This document shows positions 7,994 through 15,664 of a DNA stretch of 26,836 bases, in pieces. The stretch comes from JBMHDN01 sp049889355. Lineage in GTDB: Bacteria; Pseudomonadota; Alphaproteobacteria; Puniceispirillales; Puniceispirillaceae. Under the pieces are notes generated by a model. It made no database searches. It was not told where the DNA came from and saw only the letters and a program-made list of their open reading frames with translations. Both the position numbers and the translations under genes were made by a program. The stretch covers positions 1-26,836 of the forward strand of contig JBMHDN010000019.1 of assembly GCA_049889355.1 (NCBI GenBank), in the 5' to 3' direction. The stretch's first letter is position 1. Every line of letters begins with the position of its first letter.

Positions 7994-8356
7994 ATGTTAT
8001 CGAACACCCAACTTTTTCAGAAACGCCGGGCGCGTAACCGCACAGCGCTGAAGAAGCGCGCGAACGGCGCACTGCGTCTGTCTGTCCATCGTTCATCCAA
8101 GCATATCTATGCTCAGATTATCGATGACAATGCAGGCGTGACCCTGGCATCGGCATCTACATTAGATGCTGGTTTCAAATCCACTGGTGCTACAGGCGCC
8201 GATATCAAGGCCGCCTCTGCGATCGGTAAATCGATTGCAGAAAAGGCGATGGAAAAAGGCGTCAAAAGCGTGGTCTTTGACCGTGGCGGCTTTATCTTTC
8301 ATGGCCGTGTGAAGGCGTTGGCAGACGCAGCCAGAGAAGCTGGTCTGGAATTCTAA
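7994..8356 (+). CDS. rplR: 50S ribosomal protein L18
   Basis: L18 helps L5 anchor 5S rRNA. The 120-residue protein has a basic N-terminus (RRARNRTALKK), RLSVHRSSKHIYAQIIDD in the middle and the VVFDRGGFIFHGRVKALADAAREAGL C-terminal signature in two parts. It is 10 bp upstream of rpsE, whose Shine-Dalgarno sequence (AAGGAGG) overlaps the rplR stop region. Confidence 0.98.
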   Translation: MLSNTQLFQKRRARNRTALKKRANGALRLSVHRSSKHIYAQIIDDNAGVTLASASTLDAGFKSTGATGADIKAASAIGKSIAEKAMEKGVKSVVFDRGGFIFHGRVKALADAAREAGLEF

Positions 8357-8366
8357 GGAGGCACCA

Positions 8367-8921
8367 ATGGCACGTAATAACGAAAGACAAGAAGCCACTG
8401 GCCGCGAAGAGTCAGAACTGATTGAAAAGCTGGTTGGCATTAACCGTGTCGCCAAAGTGGTAAAGGGTGGTCGCCGTTTTGGTTTCGCTGCTCTGGTGGT
8501 TGTTGGTGATGGCCGTGGCCGCGCTGGTTTTGGTACCGGCAAGGCAAAGGAAGTGCCAGAAGCTATCCGCAAAGCAACTGAGAGTGCGCGCCGCAATATG
8601 GTGCGCGTGCCGCTGCGCGATGGCCGCACTTTGCATCATGATATTGAAGGTGGTTATGGGGCCGGCGGTGTGCTGTTGCGTTCCGCCCCGTCAGGTACCG
8701 GTATTATCGCAGGTGGTCCGATGCGTGCAGTGTTCGAAGCACTGGGTGTTCAGGACGTGGTTGCTAAATCAATGGGCAGCTCAAACCCGCATAACATGAT
8801 CAAGGCAACTTTCGCTGCTTTAAAGCGTATCCAAGCCCCTCGTTCAGTTGCTTCCAAGCGTGGCAAGTCTGTAGCAGAAGTGCTGGGTCGCAATGCAGCT
8901 GACCAGGCAGAAGCGTCCTAA
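8367..8921 (+). CDS. rpsE: 30S ribosomal protein S5
   Basis: S5 shapes the mRNA entry and decoding region. The 184-residue protein carries the double-stranded-RNA-binding-like domain VVKGGRRFGFAALVVVGDG (residues about 31-49) and the SAPSGTGIIAGGPMRAVFEALG signature in the C-terminal domain. A near-perfect AAGGAGG site lies 6 nt before the ATG, the strongest ribosome-binding site in this block. Confidence 0.98.
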   Translation: MARNNERQEATGREESELIEKLVGINRVAKVVKGGRRFGFAALVVVGDGRGRAGFGTGKAKEVPEAIRKATESARRNMVRVPLRDGRTLHHDIEGGYGAGGVLLRSAPSGTGIIAGGPMRAVFEALGVQDVVAKSMGSSNPHNMIKATFAALKRIQAPRSVASKRGKSVAEVLGRNAADQAEAS

Positions 8922-8955
8922 TCGGACAATTCAGCTTTTGGTAGGAGAAAAGAAG

Positions 8956-9141
8956 ATGGCAAAGCAAACCGTGAGTGTAACACAGGTGAAAAGCCCAATC
9001 GGCCGTGAAGGTAGTCAGCGTAAGACACTCATTGGCCTTGGTCTGAACAAGATTGGTCGCACACGCGAGCTGGAAGATACACCAGCTGTGCGTGGCATGA
9101 TTAACAAAGTCGCCCACCTGGTGCGGGTTAACGAAGCTTAA
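8956..9141 (+). CDS. rpmD: 50S ribosomal protein L30
   Basis: This 61-residue protein has the L30 pattern VTQVKSPIGREGSQRKTLIGL, in which the SPIG and GLGLNKIGR segments stand out, and ends with RGMINKVAHLVRV. The ATG at 8956 is chosen over in-frame codons further upstream because it follows TAGGAGAA and gives the normal length. An 81-bp gap with a hairpin separates it from rplO. Confidence 0.97.
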   Translation: MAKQTVSVTQVKSPIGREGSQRKTLIGLGLNKIGRTRELEDTPAVRGMINKVAHLVRVNEA

Positions 9142-9190
9142 GTGATTAAATAGCGGCGGCTTGTCGGTGTGTAATCAAAGATAAGTCGTC

Positions 9191-9210
9191 AGGTCCGAGC
9201 GGACCTTTTG
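9191..9210 (+). promoter_or_regulatory. Leader hairpin upstream of rplO
   Basis: Positions 9191-9206 form a perfect 6-bp stem (AGGTCC/GGACCT) with a GAGC tetraloop, running into a short T stretch (CTTTTG). It ends about 6 nt before the rplO ribosome-binding site. The T tract is short for a terminator, so attenuation or an RNA-protein binding site are equally possible. Confidence 0.5.
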
Positions 9211-9222
9211 CAGGAGAGTGAA

Positions 9223-9696
9223 ATGAAGCTCAATGAATTAAGAGATAATCAGGGTGCTGTACAGAACCGTAAGCGTGTTGGTCGTGGTATCGGTTCAGGT
9301 ATTGGCAAAACATCTGGTTCTGGTCACAAGGGCCAGAAAGCCCGCTCTGGTGTGTCTATCAAGGGTTTTGAAGGTGGTCAGATGCCAATTCACCGCCGTC
9401 TGCCTAAGCGTGGTTTCAACAATATCTTCCGCAAGGATTATGTTGAGGTTAACCTCTCGCGCCTTCAAAAGGCTGTTGATGAGGGCAAGCTGGATGCTGG
9501 CAAGGCGGTTGATGGTGACGCACTGATCGCTGCTGGTGTTATCCGCCGTATCCGCGATGGTGTGCGCATTTTGGCTAAAGGTAGCCTGAGCGCAAAGCTG
9601 GATATTCATGCAGCTGGTGCCTCGCAAGCCGCTATTGCTGCTGTTGAAGCAGCGGGTGGTAAAATTCACCTGCCAGCCCCAAAGGCTGAGGGTTAA
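9223..9696 (+). CDS. rplO: 50S ribosomal protein L15
   Basis: L15 is a late 50S assembly protein. The 157-residue product opens MKLNELRDNQGA, has the Gly/Lys-rich extension VGRGIGSGIGKTSGSGHKGQ and the GGQMPIHRRLPKRGF block, and ends with the IAAVEAAGG strand. The ATG at 9223 has CAGGAGAG about 6 nt upstream; an in-frame codon at 9208 would place the ribosome-binding site inside the gene and is rejected. Confidence 0.97.
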   Translation: MKLNELRDNQGAVQNRKRVGRGIGSGIGKTSGSGHKGQKARSGVSIKGFEGGQMPIHRRLPKRGFNNIFRKDYVEVNLSRLQKAVDEGKLDAGKAVDGDALIAAGVIRRIRDGVRILAKGSLSAKLDIHAAGASQAAIAAVEAAGGKIHLPAPKAEG

Positions 9697-9711
9697 GTTC
9701 GAATTCGGGGG

Positions 9712-9740
9712 GCGTGCCATGTTGGGTTCAGCAGGCACGC
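9712..9740 (+). promoter_or_regulatory. Hairpin in the rplO-secY gap
   Basis: A perfect 7-bp stem (GCGTGCC at 9712-9718 with GGCACGC at 9734-9740) encloses a 15-nt loop in the 73-bp gap before secY. There is no clean T tract, so it is not a convincing terminator. It could stabilise or attenuate the transcript between ribosomal genes and the translocase gene. Confidence 0.4.
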
Positions 9741-9769
9741 AGAATTTTCGGTGAGAATGGAAGTTAATC

Positions 9770-11104
9770 ATGGCACGTTCTAGTCAAGCCCAGGCAGGTC
9801 TCGATTTCAGTGCATTTGCAAAAGCAGATGATCTGAAAAAGCGTCTGTTATTTACAATTGGTGCATTGATTGTTTACCGCCTTGGTACCTTCATTCCATT
9901 GCCGGGTATTGATCCGGTCGCGCTTGATAGCGTATTTTCTCAGCAATCTTCTGGCATACTGGGCATGTTTGACATGTTCTCAGGGGGTGCGCTTGGTCGT
10001 ATGACCATTTTTGCGCTCAATATTATGCCCTACATCACGGCGTCAATTATCATGCAGTTGATGACCGCGATTGTACCCACACTCGAACAGCTGAAAAAAG
10101 ACGGCGAATCAGGCCGCAAAACAATTAATCAATATACACGTTATCTGACTGTATTATTGGCCACAGTTCAGGGTTATGGAATCGCTGTTGCACTGGAAAA
10201 CTCCACAGGTGTTGTCACAGACCCTGGCGCGTTTTTCCGCCTGACCACCGTTGTAACCCTTGTTGGTGGCACCTTATTCTTGATGTGGCTAGGTGAGCAA
10301 ATCACTGACCGCGGTGTTGGCAATGGCATCTCGCTGATCATTTTCGCTGGTATTATTGCTGAAATCCCATCTGCGTTGGTGGGTACATTAGAGCTTGGCC
10401 GTACAGGCGCACTTTCTGCCTTTGTGATTGTCGGGATTTTCCTGATGGCGATAGCGGTGATTGCCTTTATCGTCTTTATTGAGCGGTCTCTGCGGAAAAT
10501 TCTTATCCAATATCCAAAGCGGCAGCAGGGCAATAAGATGTTTGGCGGTGATGCACAATATCTGCCGCTTAAGATCAACGTGGCTGGTGTTATTCCGCCG
10601 ATCTTTGCCTCATCTCTTTTGTTGATGCCTGTTTCACTGATTAACCTAACAGGTGGTACCGATGGCGGTGCAGACTGGTTGGTTGGGTTGAACGCGCTGC
10701 TTGGCCGTGGCCAGCCTCTCTATCTGGGTCTCTATATTGGCCTGATTGTATTCTTCGCCTTTTTCTACACCGCGATTGTATTCAACCCAGAAGATACTGC
10801 TGAAAACCTGCGCCGTAATGGTGGCTTTATTGCGGGCATCCGTCCTGGTAAGCCAACAGCAGATTATCTCGACACCATTCTGACACGCTTAACTGTCATT
10901 GGTGCAGCCTATCTGGCCTTTATTTGTATCTTGCCAGAAATTCTGATCAGCCAATATGCAGTGCCGTTCTATTTTGGTGGCACCTCATTATTGATTGTGG
11001 TGACTGTAACATTGGATTTTGTATCACAAATCCAATCTCATTTGATGGCTCATCAATATGAGAGCCTGATTAAGAAATCTCAGTTGAAGGGCCGGCGCTC
11101 ATGA
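9770..11104 (+). CDS. secY: Protein translocase subunit SecY
   Basis: SecY is the channel subunit of the Sec translocon in the inner membrane. The 444-residue protein has about ten hydrophobic segments, LTIGALIVYRLGTFIPLPGI-like TM1 and plug-side region, the ALNIMPYITASIIMQL segment, and the conserved cytosolic loop NPEDTAENLRRNGGFIPG-like block (here GFIAGIRPG). The C-terminal region YLDTILTRLTVIGA fits the family. Its last 4 bp overlap adk (ATGA). Confidence 0.98.
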   Translation: MARSSQAQAGLDFSAFAKADDLKKRLLFTIGALIVYRLGTFIPLPGIDPVALDSVFSQQSSGILGMFDMFSGGALGRMTIFALNIMPYITASIIMQLMTAIVPTLEQLKKDGESGRKTINQYTRYLTVLLATVQGYGIAVALENSTGVVTDPGAFFRLTTVVTLVGGTLFLMWLGEQITDRGVGNGISLIIFAGIIAEIPSALVGTLELGRTGALSAFVIVGIFLMAIAVIAFIVFIERSLRKILIQYPKRQQGNKMFGGDAQYLPLKINVAGVIPPIFASSLLLMPVSLINLTGGTDGGADWLVGLNALLGRGQPLYLGLYIGLIVFFAFFYTAIVFNPEDTAENLRRNGGFIAGIRPGKPTADYLDTILTRLTVIGAAYLAFICILPEILISQYAVPFYFGGTSLLIVVTVTLDFVSQIQSHLMAHQYESLIKKSQLKGRRS

Positions 11105-11676
11105 ACATCATTCTCTTTGGTCCTCCCGGGGCTGGTAAAGGGACACAAGCCCACAAGCTTGTCTCTGAACGCGGCATGGTACAGCTTTCAACAGGTGATA
11201 TGTTGCGGGCCGCCATTTCAGCGGGTACCGAACTGGGTTTAAAAGCCAAATCTATCATGGATGCAGGCCAGCTTGTTCCTGATGATGTCATGATTGGCAT
11301 GATTGACGAGCGGATGGATTCTGACACCGTTGCAAAGGGTGTCATTCTAGACGGCTTCCCGCGCACAGTGGCACAAGCTGAAGCCTTGTCTGATATGTTT
11401 GTATCACGTGGTCTTGAGCTGGCGCATGTGATCGAAATTCAGGTTGATGAGAACGCATTATTTGCGCGTATCGAAAACCGTGCTGCCGAAACAGGCGGTG
11501 ACCGCAGTGATGATAATGCAGATGTGCTGAAAGCGCGTCTTGCTGTCTATCACGAAAACACAGCCCCTGTTCTGCCATATTATGCAGATAAGGGTATTTT
11601 GAAGCAGGTAGATGGCATGCAGTCAATTGACGCTGTCAGCGACCAGATTAATGGGATTTTAGATAGCACTGCTTGA
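11101..11676 (+). CDS. adk: Adenylate kinase, short-LID form
   Basis: Adenylate kinase interconverts ATP + AMP and 2 ADP in the cytosol. The P-loop GPPGAGKGT is at residues 7-15, the AMP-site STGDMLRAA follows around residue 30, and DGFPRT is at 84-89. At 191 residues it lacks the 25-30-residue zinc/LID insertion seen in longer bacterial enzymes; only a short loop joins the RIENRAAE and GDRSDDN segments. It overlaps secY by 4 bp. A promoter for the next genes overlaps its stop codon. Confidence 0.97.
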   Translation: MNIILFGPPGAGKGTQAHKLVSERGMVQLSTGDMLRAAISAGTELGLKAKSIMDAGQLVPDDVMIGMIDERMDSDTVAKGVILDGFPRTVAQAEALSDMFVSRGLELAHVIEIQVDENALFARIENRAAETGGDRSDDNADVLKARLAVYHENTAPVLPYYADKGILKQVDGMQSIDAVSDQINGILDSTA

Positions 11677-11700
11677 CAGTTGCCGTGATTTTCATATAAT
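11673..11700 (+). promoter_or_regulatory. Consensus sigma-70-type promoter for rpsM-rpsK-rpoA-rplQ
   Basis: TTGACA (11673-11678) and TATAAT (11695-11700) are both perfect hexamers with a 16-bp spacer. The -35 box contains the adk stop codon TGA (11674-11676). Transcription would start near 11707, giving a leader of about 110 nt before rpsM. This predicts that the alpha-operon genes can be made independently of the upstream ribosomal block. Confidence 0.85.
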
Positions 11701-11766
11701 CCGGCGCCTATCGGTCTGTTTCGTGAAAAAAGCAGATGGCAGGACAAAATTATATCCCACAATTGG

Positions 11767-11793
11767 CCAGCTAGAGCAGGAAGCTCTGTCTGG
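11767..11793 (+). promoter_or_regulatory. Hairpin in the rpsM leader
   Basis: In the predicted rpsM leader, CCAG (11767-11770) pairs with CTGG (11790-11793) and AGAGC (11773-11777) with GCTCT (11783-11787), separated by a 2x2 internal loop and closed by AGGAA. It ends 12 nt before the AGGAG ribosome-binding site. In E. coli the alpha-operon leader binds S4; whether this different structure has a protein ligand is unknown. Confidence 0.4.
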
Positions 11794-11816
11794 GAAACGT
11801 GAAAGAGGAGAAGCCA

Positions 11817-12185
11817 GTGGCGCGTATAGCTGGTGTAAACATTCCGACCAAGAAACGGGTCGAGATCGCACTGACCTACATTCATGGGATTGGTACAACA
11901 AGTGCACGTTCTATTTGTTCGAAGGCGGGTATCACTGATGAACGTCGGATTAATGATCTGACTGAAGATGAGCTGACCAAAATCCGCGATATTATCGATG
12001 AAGATTTCTTGGTAGAAGGCGATTTGCGTCGTAAGACTTCTATGGATATCAAGCGTTATCTGGATCTGGGCTGTTTGCGTGGTCTGCGCCACCGCCGCAA
12101 TTTGCCAGTTCGCGGTCAGCGCACTCACACCAACGCTCGTACCCGCAAAGGCCCTGCAAAGCCGATTGCTGGTAAGAAGAAGTAA
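11817..12185 (+). CDS. rpsM: 30S ribosomal protein S13
   Basis: S13 in the 30S head contacts tRNA and forms bridges to the 50S. The 122-residue product begins MARIAGVNIPTKKRVEIALT and ends with GQRTHTNARTRKGPAKPI. It starts with GTG at 11817, because AGGAG lies 6 nt upstream; an in-frame GTG at 11799 would put that site inside the gene and add residues foreign to S13. It is first in the transcript predicted from the promoter at 11673-11700. Confidence 0.97.
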   Translation: MARIAGVNIPTKKRVEIALTYIHGIGTTSARSICSKAGITDERRINDLTEDELTKIRDIIDEDFLVEGDLRRKTSMDIKRYLDLGCLRGLRHRRNLPVRGQRTHTNARTRKGPAKPIAGKKK

Positions 12186-12206
12186 GCCAGATAGGGATTT
12201 TGTATT

Positions 12207-12602
12207 ATGGCTAAACAACCTTCACAAGCACGTGTCCGTCGCCGCGAACGCAAGAATATTGCCACTGGCGTAGCACATGTAAATTCTACCTTTAACAACA
12301 CCATGATCACCATTTCAGATGCACAAGGGAACACCATCTCTTGGTCATCTTCTGGGACTATGGGTTTCAAAGGCTCACGTAAGTCTACACCTTTCGCGGC
12401 CCAAATGGCTGCTGAAGATGCAGGCAAGAAAGCTGCTGAGCATGGCGTAAAGAGCCTCGATGTTGAAGTGCGTGGCCCGGGTTCAGGTCGTGAATCAGCC
12501 CTGCGTGCGCTTCAGTCTGTTGGGTTTACCATCACCTCAATCCGTGATGTGACCCCTATCCCGCATAATGGCTGCCGCCCTCGCAAGCGCCGCCGGGTAT
12601 AA
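12207..12602 (+). CDS. rpsK: 30S ribosomal protein S11
   Basis: S11 forms part of the 30S platform beside the mRNA exit. The 131-residue protein has NIATGVAHVNSTFNNTMITI in its N-terminal half, WSSSGTMGFKGSRKSTPFAAQ, and the diagnostic C-terminus TPIPHNGCRPRKRRRV. It follows rpsM after 21 bp and is separated from rpoA by a 161-bp gap. Confidence 0.98.
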   Translation: MAKQPSQARVRRRERKNIATGVAHVNSTFNNTMITISDAQGNTISWSSSGTMGFKGSRKSTPFAAQMAAEDAGKKAAEHGVKSLDVEVRGPGSGRESALRALQSVGFTITSIRDVTPIPHNGCRPRKRRRV

Positions 12603-12763
12603 AAGATATATAACAGATAAGGCAGTTCGGTCTGACGATTTATTGCCTTGTCATCACTGTTGCTGGATCTTGCGTATAAATGGCTGAGCCACGGCTCAGC
12701 CTGATGCGCACCCGCCTTTTTCTACCAGATAAGCGGGCGATATTTGTCAAAAAGGAATAAGCC
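12603..12763 (+). promoter_or_regulatory. 161-bp rpsK-rpoA leader with a strong hairpin
   Basis: This is the longest gap inside the ribosomal block. GGCTGAGCC (12682-12690) and GGCTCAGCC (12693-12701) form a perfect inverted repeat with almost no loop, realistically a 7-bp stem with a 6-nt loop. No T tract follows directly. A TATAAA (12675-12680) lies just upstream, but its best -35 candidate TTGTCA (12648-12653) is 21 bp away, so a promoter here is only possible. CCCGC and GCGGG further downstream may form a second weak stem. Confidence 0.45.
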
Positions 12764-13780
12764 ATGATTGAAAAGAATTGGCAGGAACTGCAAAAGCCAG
12801 AGCAGATTGAAATCAAGCCTTCAGAATATAACCCGCGCCAGGCGGTTATTTCTGTTGGTCCTCTGGAGCGCGGTTTTGGTAACACGCTGGGCAATGCCCT
12901 GCGCCGTGTATTGCTGTCCTCTTTGCAGGGTGCGGCTATCACTGCTGTTCAAATTCAAGGCGTAGTGCATGAATTCTCTTCAATCCCTGGTGTACGTGAA
13001 GATGTAACCGATTTGGTATTGAACATTAAAGGTGTGGCTGTCGCACTGAGTGCAGAAGGCTCTAAGCGTCTGCGCTTGAGTGCAGAAGGCCCTCTGGAAG
13101 TGACTGCTGGCATGATTTCAGAATCAGCTGGTGTTGAAATCATGAACCCTGACCATGTGCTCTGCCACCTTGATAAAGGGGCAAGCCTGACCATGGAACT
13201 GCAAGTCGAATCAGGTAAAGGCTATGTACCAGCCAGCCAGAATCGCTCAGAAGATGCGCCGATTGGCCTGATTCCGGTTGATGCGATTTTCAGCCCAATC
13301 CGTCAGGTTGCCTATAAGGTTGAAAATGAGCGCGTGGGTCAAATCACTGATTATGATCGCTTGCTGCTGACTATCGAAACAGACGGTTCTGTAACACCAG
13401 AAGATGCTGTTGCCTTTGCTGCGCGTATCTTGCAAGACCAGCTGCGTCCATTCATTAACTTCGAAGAGCCAGCTGAAGAAAAGGCTGAAGATGAAGTGGA
13501 CAGCCTGCCATTCAACCGCAACTTGCTGCGCAAGGTTGACGAGCTGGAATTGTCTGTGCGTTCAGCCAACTGCCTGAAAAACGATAATATTGTTTATATC
13601 GGTGATTTGGTGCAGAAGACTGAAAATGAGATGCTGCGCACCCCGAATTTCGGGCGCAAGTCTCTGAATGAAATTAAAGAAGTGCTGAAGGTCATGAATC
13701 TTGAACTCGGCATGGATATTGAAAATTGGCCACCTGAGAATATCGAAGAAATGGCCAAGCGGATTGACGAGCCGTTCTAA
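12764..13780 (+). CDS. rpoA: RNA polymerase alpha subunit
   Basis: Alpha dimerises to nucleate RNA polymerase assembly, and its C-terminal domain binds UP elements and activators. The 338-residue protein has the NTD signature ERGFGNTLGNALRRVLLSS (residues about 34-52), the acidic interdomain linker (EEPAEEKAEDEVDSLPF) and the CTD with ELSVRSANCLK, whose Arg matches the DNA-contacting E. coli R265, and GRKSLNEIKEVL. Position between rpsK and rplQ is standard. Confidence 0.98.
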   Translation: MIEKNWQELQKPEQIEIKPSEYNPRQAVISVGPLERGFGNTLGNALRRVLLSSLQGAAITAVQIQGVVHEFSSIPGVREDVTDLVLNIKGVAVALSAEGSKRLRLSAEGPLEVTAGMISESAGVEIMNPDHVLCHLDKGASLTMELQVESGKGYVPASQNRSEDAPIGLIPVDAIFSPIRQVAYKVENERVGQITDYDRLLLTIETDGSVTPEDAVAFAARILQDQLRPFINFEEPAEEKAEDEVDSLPFNRNLLRKVDELELSVRSANCLKNDNIVYIGDLVQKTENEMLRTPNFGRKSLNEIKEVLKVMNLELGMDIENWPPENIEEMAKRIDEPF

Positions 13781-13841
13781 GCACGGCATATACAAGTTTC
13801 CATCCGCGTGAGGCGGGGGGAGTATTCGAGGAGAGTGGATT

Positions 13842-14264
13842 ATGCGCCATCGTATTTCAGGTAGAAAGCTGAACCGGACATCTCAGCATCGTCAGATGAT
13901 GTTCCGTAATATGGCTCAGGCACTGATTAAGCATGAGCAGATTGTTACAACACTGCCAAAGGCAAAAGAACTGCGCGGCGTGGTCGAGCGTTTGATCACC
14001 CTTGGTAAGCGCGGCGATTTGCATGCCCGTCGTCAGGCCTTTGCACGTCTGCGTGATGATGCCATGACAGCCAAGCTGTTTGATGTATTGGCACCGCGCT
14101 ATGCAGAGCGTGCTGGTGGATATACACGTGTGCTCAAAGCCGGTTTCCGCTATGGCGATGCCGCCCCAATGGCTGTGATTGAGTTGGTTGACCGCGATGA
14201 AGATGCACGTGGCCAGGATTCAGGCCCAACCCAGAACATGGCAGATGCTGAAGACGCTGCGTAA
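13842..14264 (+). CDS. rplQ: 50S ribosomal protein L17
   Basis: The 140-residue protein opens MRHRISGRKLNRTSQHRQMM and contains HEQIVTTLPKAKELR and the GGYTRVLKAGFRYGDAAPMAVIEL block in two parts, all diagnostic of L17, a tunnel-exit protein. A GAGGAGAG site precedes the ATG. It is the last gene of the translation block; the terminator lies 24 bp after its stop. Confidence 0.98.
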   Translation: MRHRISGRKLNRTSQHRQMMFRNMAQALIKHEQIVTTLPKAKELRGVVERLITLGKRGDLHARRQAFARLRDDAMTAKLFDVLAPRYAERAGGYTRVLKAGFRYGDAAPMAVIELVDRDEDARGQDSGPTQNMADAEDAA

Positions 14265-14287
14265 AGGCTAAGGCGTAAACAAGATTT

Positions 14288-14321
14288 AAAAAAGGGGTTG
14301 TTCTGTCAGCCCCTTTTTTTT
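14288..14321 (+). terminator. Intrinsic terminator closing the ribosomal block
   Basis: GGGGTTG (14294-14300) pairs with CAGCCCC (14307-14313), with one T-G wobble and a 6-nt loop. It is preceded by six A and followed by eight T. This is the best intrinsic terminator in the window. The A run could also make it work for transcripts arriving from the opposite side. Confidence 0.93.
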
Positions 14322-14365
14322 GCGCTTTGCTTTTCGTCTCCTCTGCTTCCTGCCATACTCACCCT

Positions 14366-15664
14366 ATGACACATTCGCTCTTCACATCTGGCCAGTCGCA
14401 AGGTCCCGTCCCACTTGCAGAAGCATTGCGTCCAGCACGGCTAGATGAGGTGGTGGGACAGCCGCAATTAACCATGATGGAGGAGACGCGGCTCTCGACT
14501 GGTTCTTTCATCCTCTGGGGACCGCCTGGCACCGGCAAAACCACCATTGCCCGCATATTAGGCCAACGCTATCAACAACATTTCACAGCGCTCTCAGCTG
14601 TGTTTGATGGGGTGGCAGATTTGCGCAAAACCTATCAGGCGGCAGAAGCACGCTTTGAAGAAGGTCAGACAACCTTGTTATTTGTGGATGAAATCCACCG
14701 TTTTAACAAAGCCCAGCAAGATGCGCTTTTACCGGCGATAGAAAAGGGCGTTGTCAGGCTGATTGGCGCCACCACCGAAAACCCCTCTTTTGCTCTAAAT
14801 GCCGCTTTGCTCTCACGCGCACAAATATTGGTGCTAAATCCTTTGGATGAAGGTGCACTCGATGCGCTGTTGGTCAGGGCAGAGACTCATTTCGGGCAAG
14901 CCCTGCCGCTGACAGACAAAGCACGCCACGCGCTTTGTCAGATGGCTGACGGGGATGGGCGCTATCTGCTCAATCTGGTCGAAGGGTTGATGGCCAGCCC
15001 CGTTGAAGCGCCGCTGGATGAGGCCGGGCTTAGCGCGCTGCTCAGCCGCCGGGCCCTACATTATGATAAATCTGGCGACCAGCATTATAACCTCATCTCT
15101 GCTTTGCATAAATCGCTTCGTGCCTCTGATTGTGATGCGGCGCTTTATTGGTTGGCGCGCATGTTGTCAGGCGGTGAGGACCCGCACTATATTTTGCGCC
15201 GTCTCACCCGCTTTGCCTCTGAGGATATCGGGCTTGCTGAGCCTGAGGCAGTCAGCCATGCCCTTTCGGCCTGGCAGAGTTTTGAGCGGCTTGGCAGTCC
15301 GGAAGGGGATCTGGCGATTGCCCAGCTGGTGATTTATCTGGCGACAGCACCTAAATCCAACGCCTCTTATGTGGCCTATAAAGCCGCGTTGGTTGCGGCC
15401 CAGCAAACAGGCAGCCTTTCCCCGCCTAAACATCTTTTGAACGCGCCGACCAAGATGATGAAAGAGCTGGGTTATGGTGCGGGCTATCAATATGACCATG
15501 ATTCCACAGATGGATTTTCAGGCCAGAATTGTTTTCCAGATGACATGCAACGTCTCTCATTCTACCAGCCGGTTCAACGTGGATTTGAACGTGAAATTGC
15601 TAAAAGGCTGGCCTATTGGGATAGGCTGCGCGAGGGTAGAACACCTCATAAGGATGAGGTATGA
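14366..15664 (+). CDS. rarA: Replication-associated recombination protein A (RarA/MgsA AAA+ ATPase)
   Basis: RarA is a clamp-loader-related AAA+ ATPase that acts at stalled replication forks. The 432-residue protein has Walker A GPPGTGKTT at residues 52-60, Walker B LLFVDEIHRF with Asp108-Glu109, the sensor-region ATTENPSF, and the family C-terminus around LNAPTKMMKELGYGAGY and FSGQNCFPDDM. The ATG at 14366 fits the usual N-terminus (PLAEALRPARLDEVVGQ). No Shine-Dalgarno sequence precedes it, and CATACT lies 7 nt upstream, so a nearly leaderless mRNA is possible. An upstream TTG at 14327 would add residues with no family resemblance. It overlaps the next gene by 4 bp. Confidence 0.93.
   Translation: MTHSLFTSGQSQGPVPLAEALRPARLDEVVGQPQLTMMEETRLSTGSFILWGPPGTGKTTIARILGQRYQQHFTALSAVFDGVADLRKTYQAAEARFEEGQTTLLFVDEIHRFNKAQQDALLPAIEKGVVRLIGATTENPSFALNAALLSRAQILVLNPLDEGALDALLVRAETHFGQALPLTDKARHALCQMADGDGRYLLNLVEGLMASPVEAPLDEAGLSALLSRRALHYDKSGDQHYNLISALHKSLRASDCDAALYWLARMLSGGEDPHYILRRLTRFASEDIGLAEPEAVSHALSAWQSFERLGSPEGDLAIAQLVIYLATAPKSNASYVAYKAALVAAQQTGSLSPPKHLLNAPTKMMKELGYGAGYQYDHDSTDGFSGQNCFPDDMQRLSFYQPVQRGFEREIAKRLAYWDRLREGRTPHKDEV

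Noticed and set aside
11799..11816. Longer S13 starting at an in-frame GTG at 11799
   Set aside because: It would place the AGGAG ribosome-binding site inside the gene and add six residues before the normal MARIAGVNIP start.
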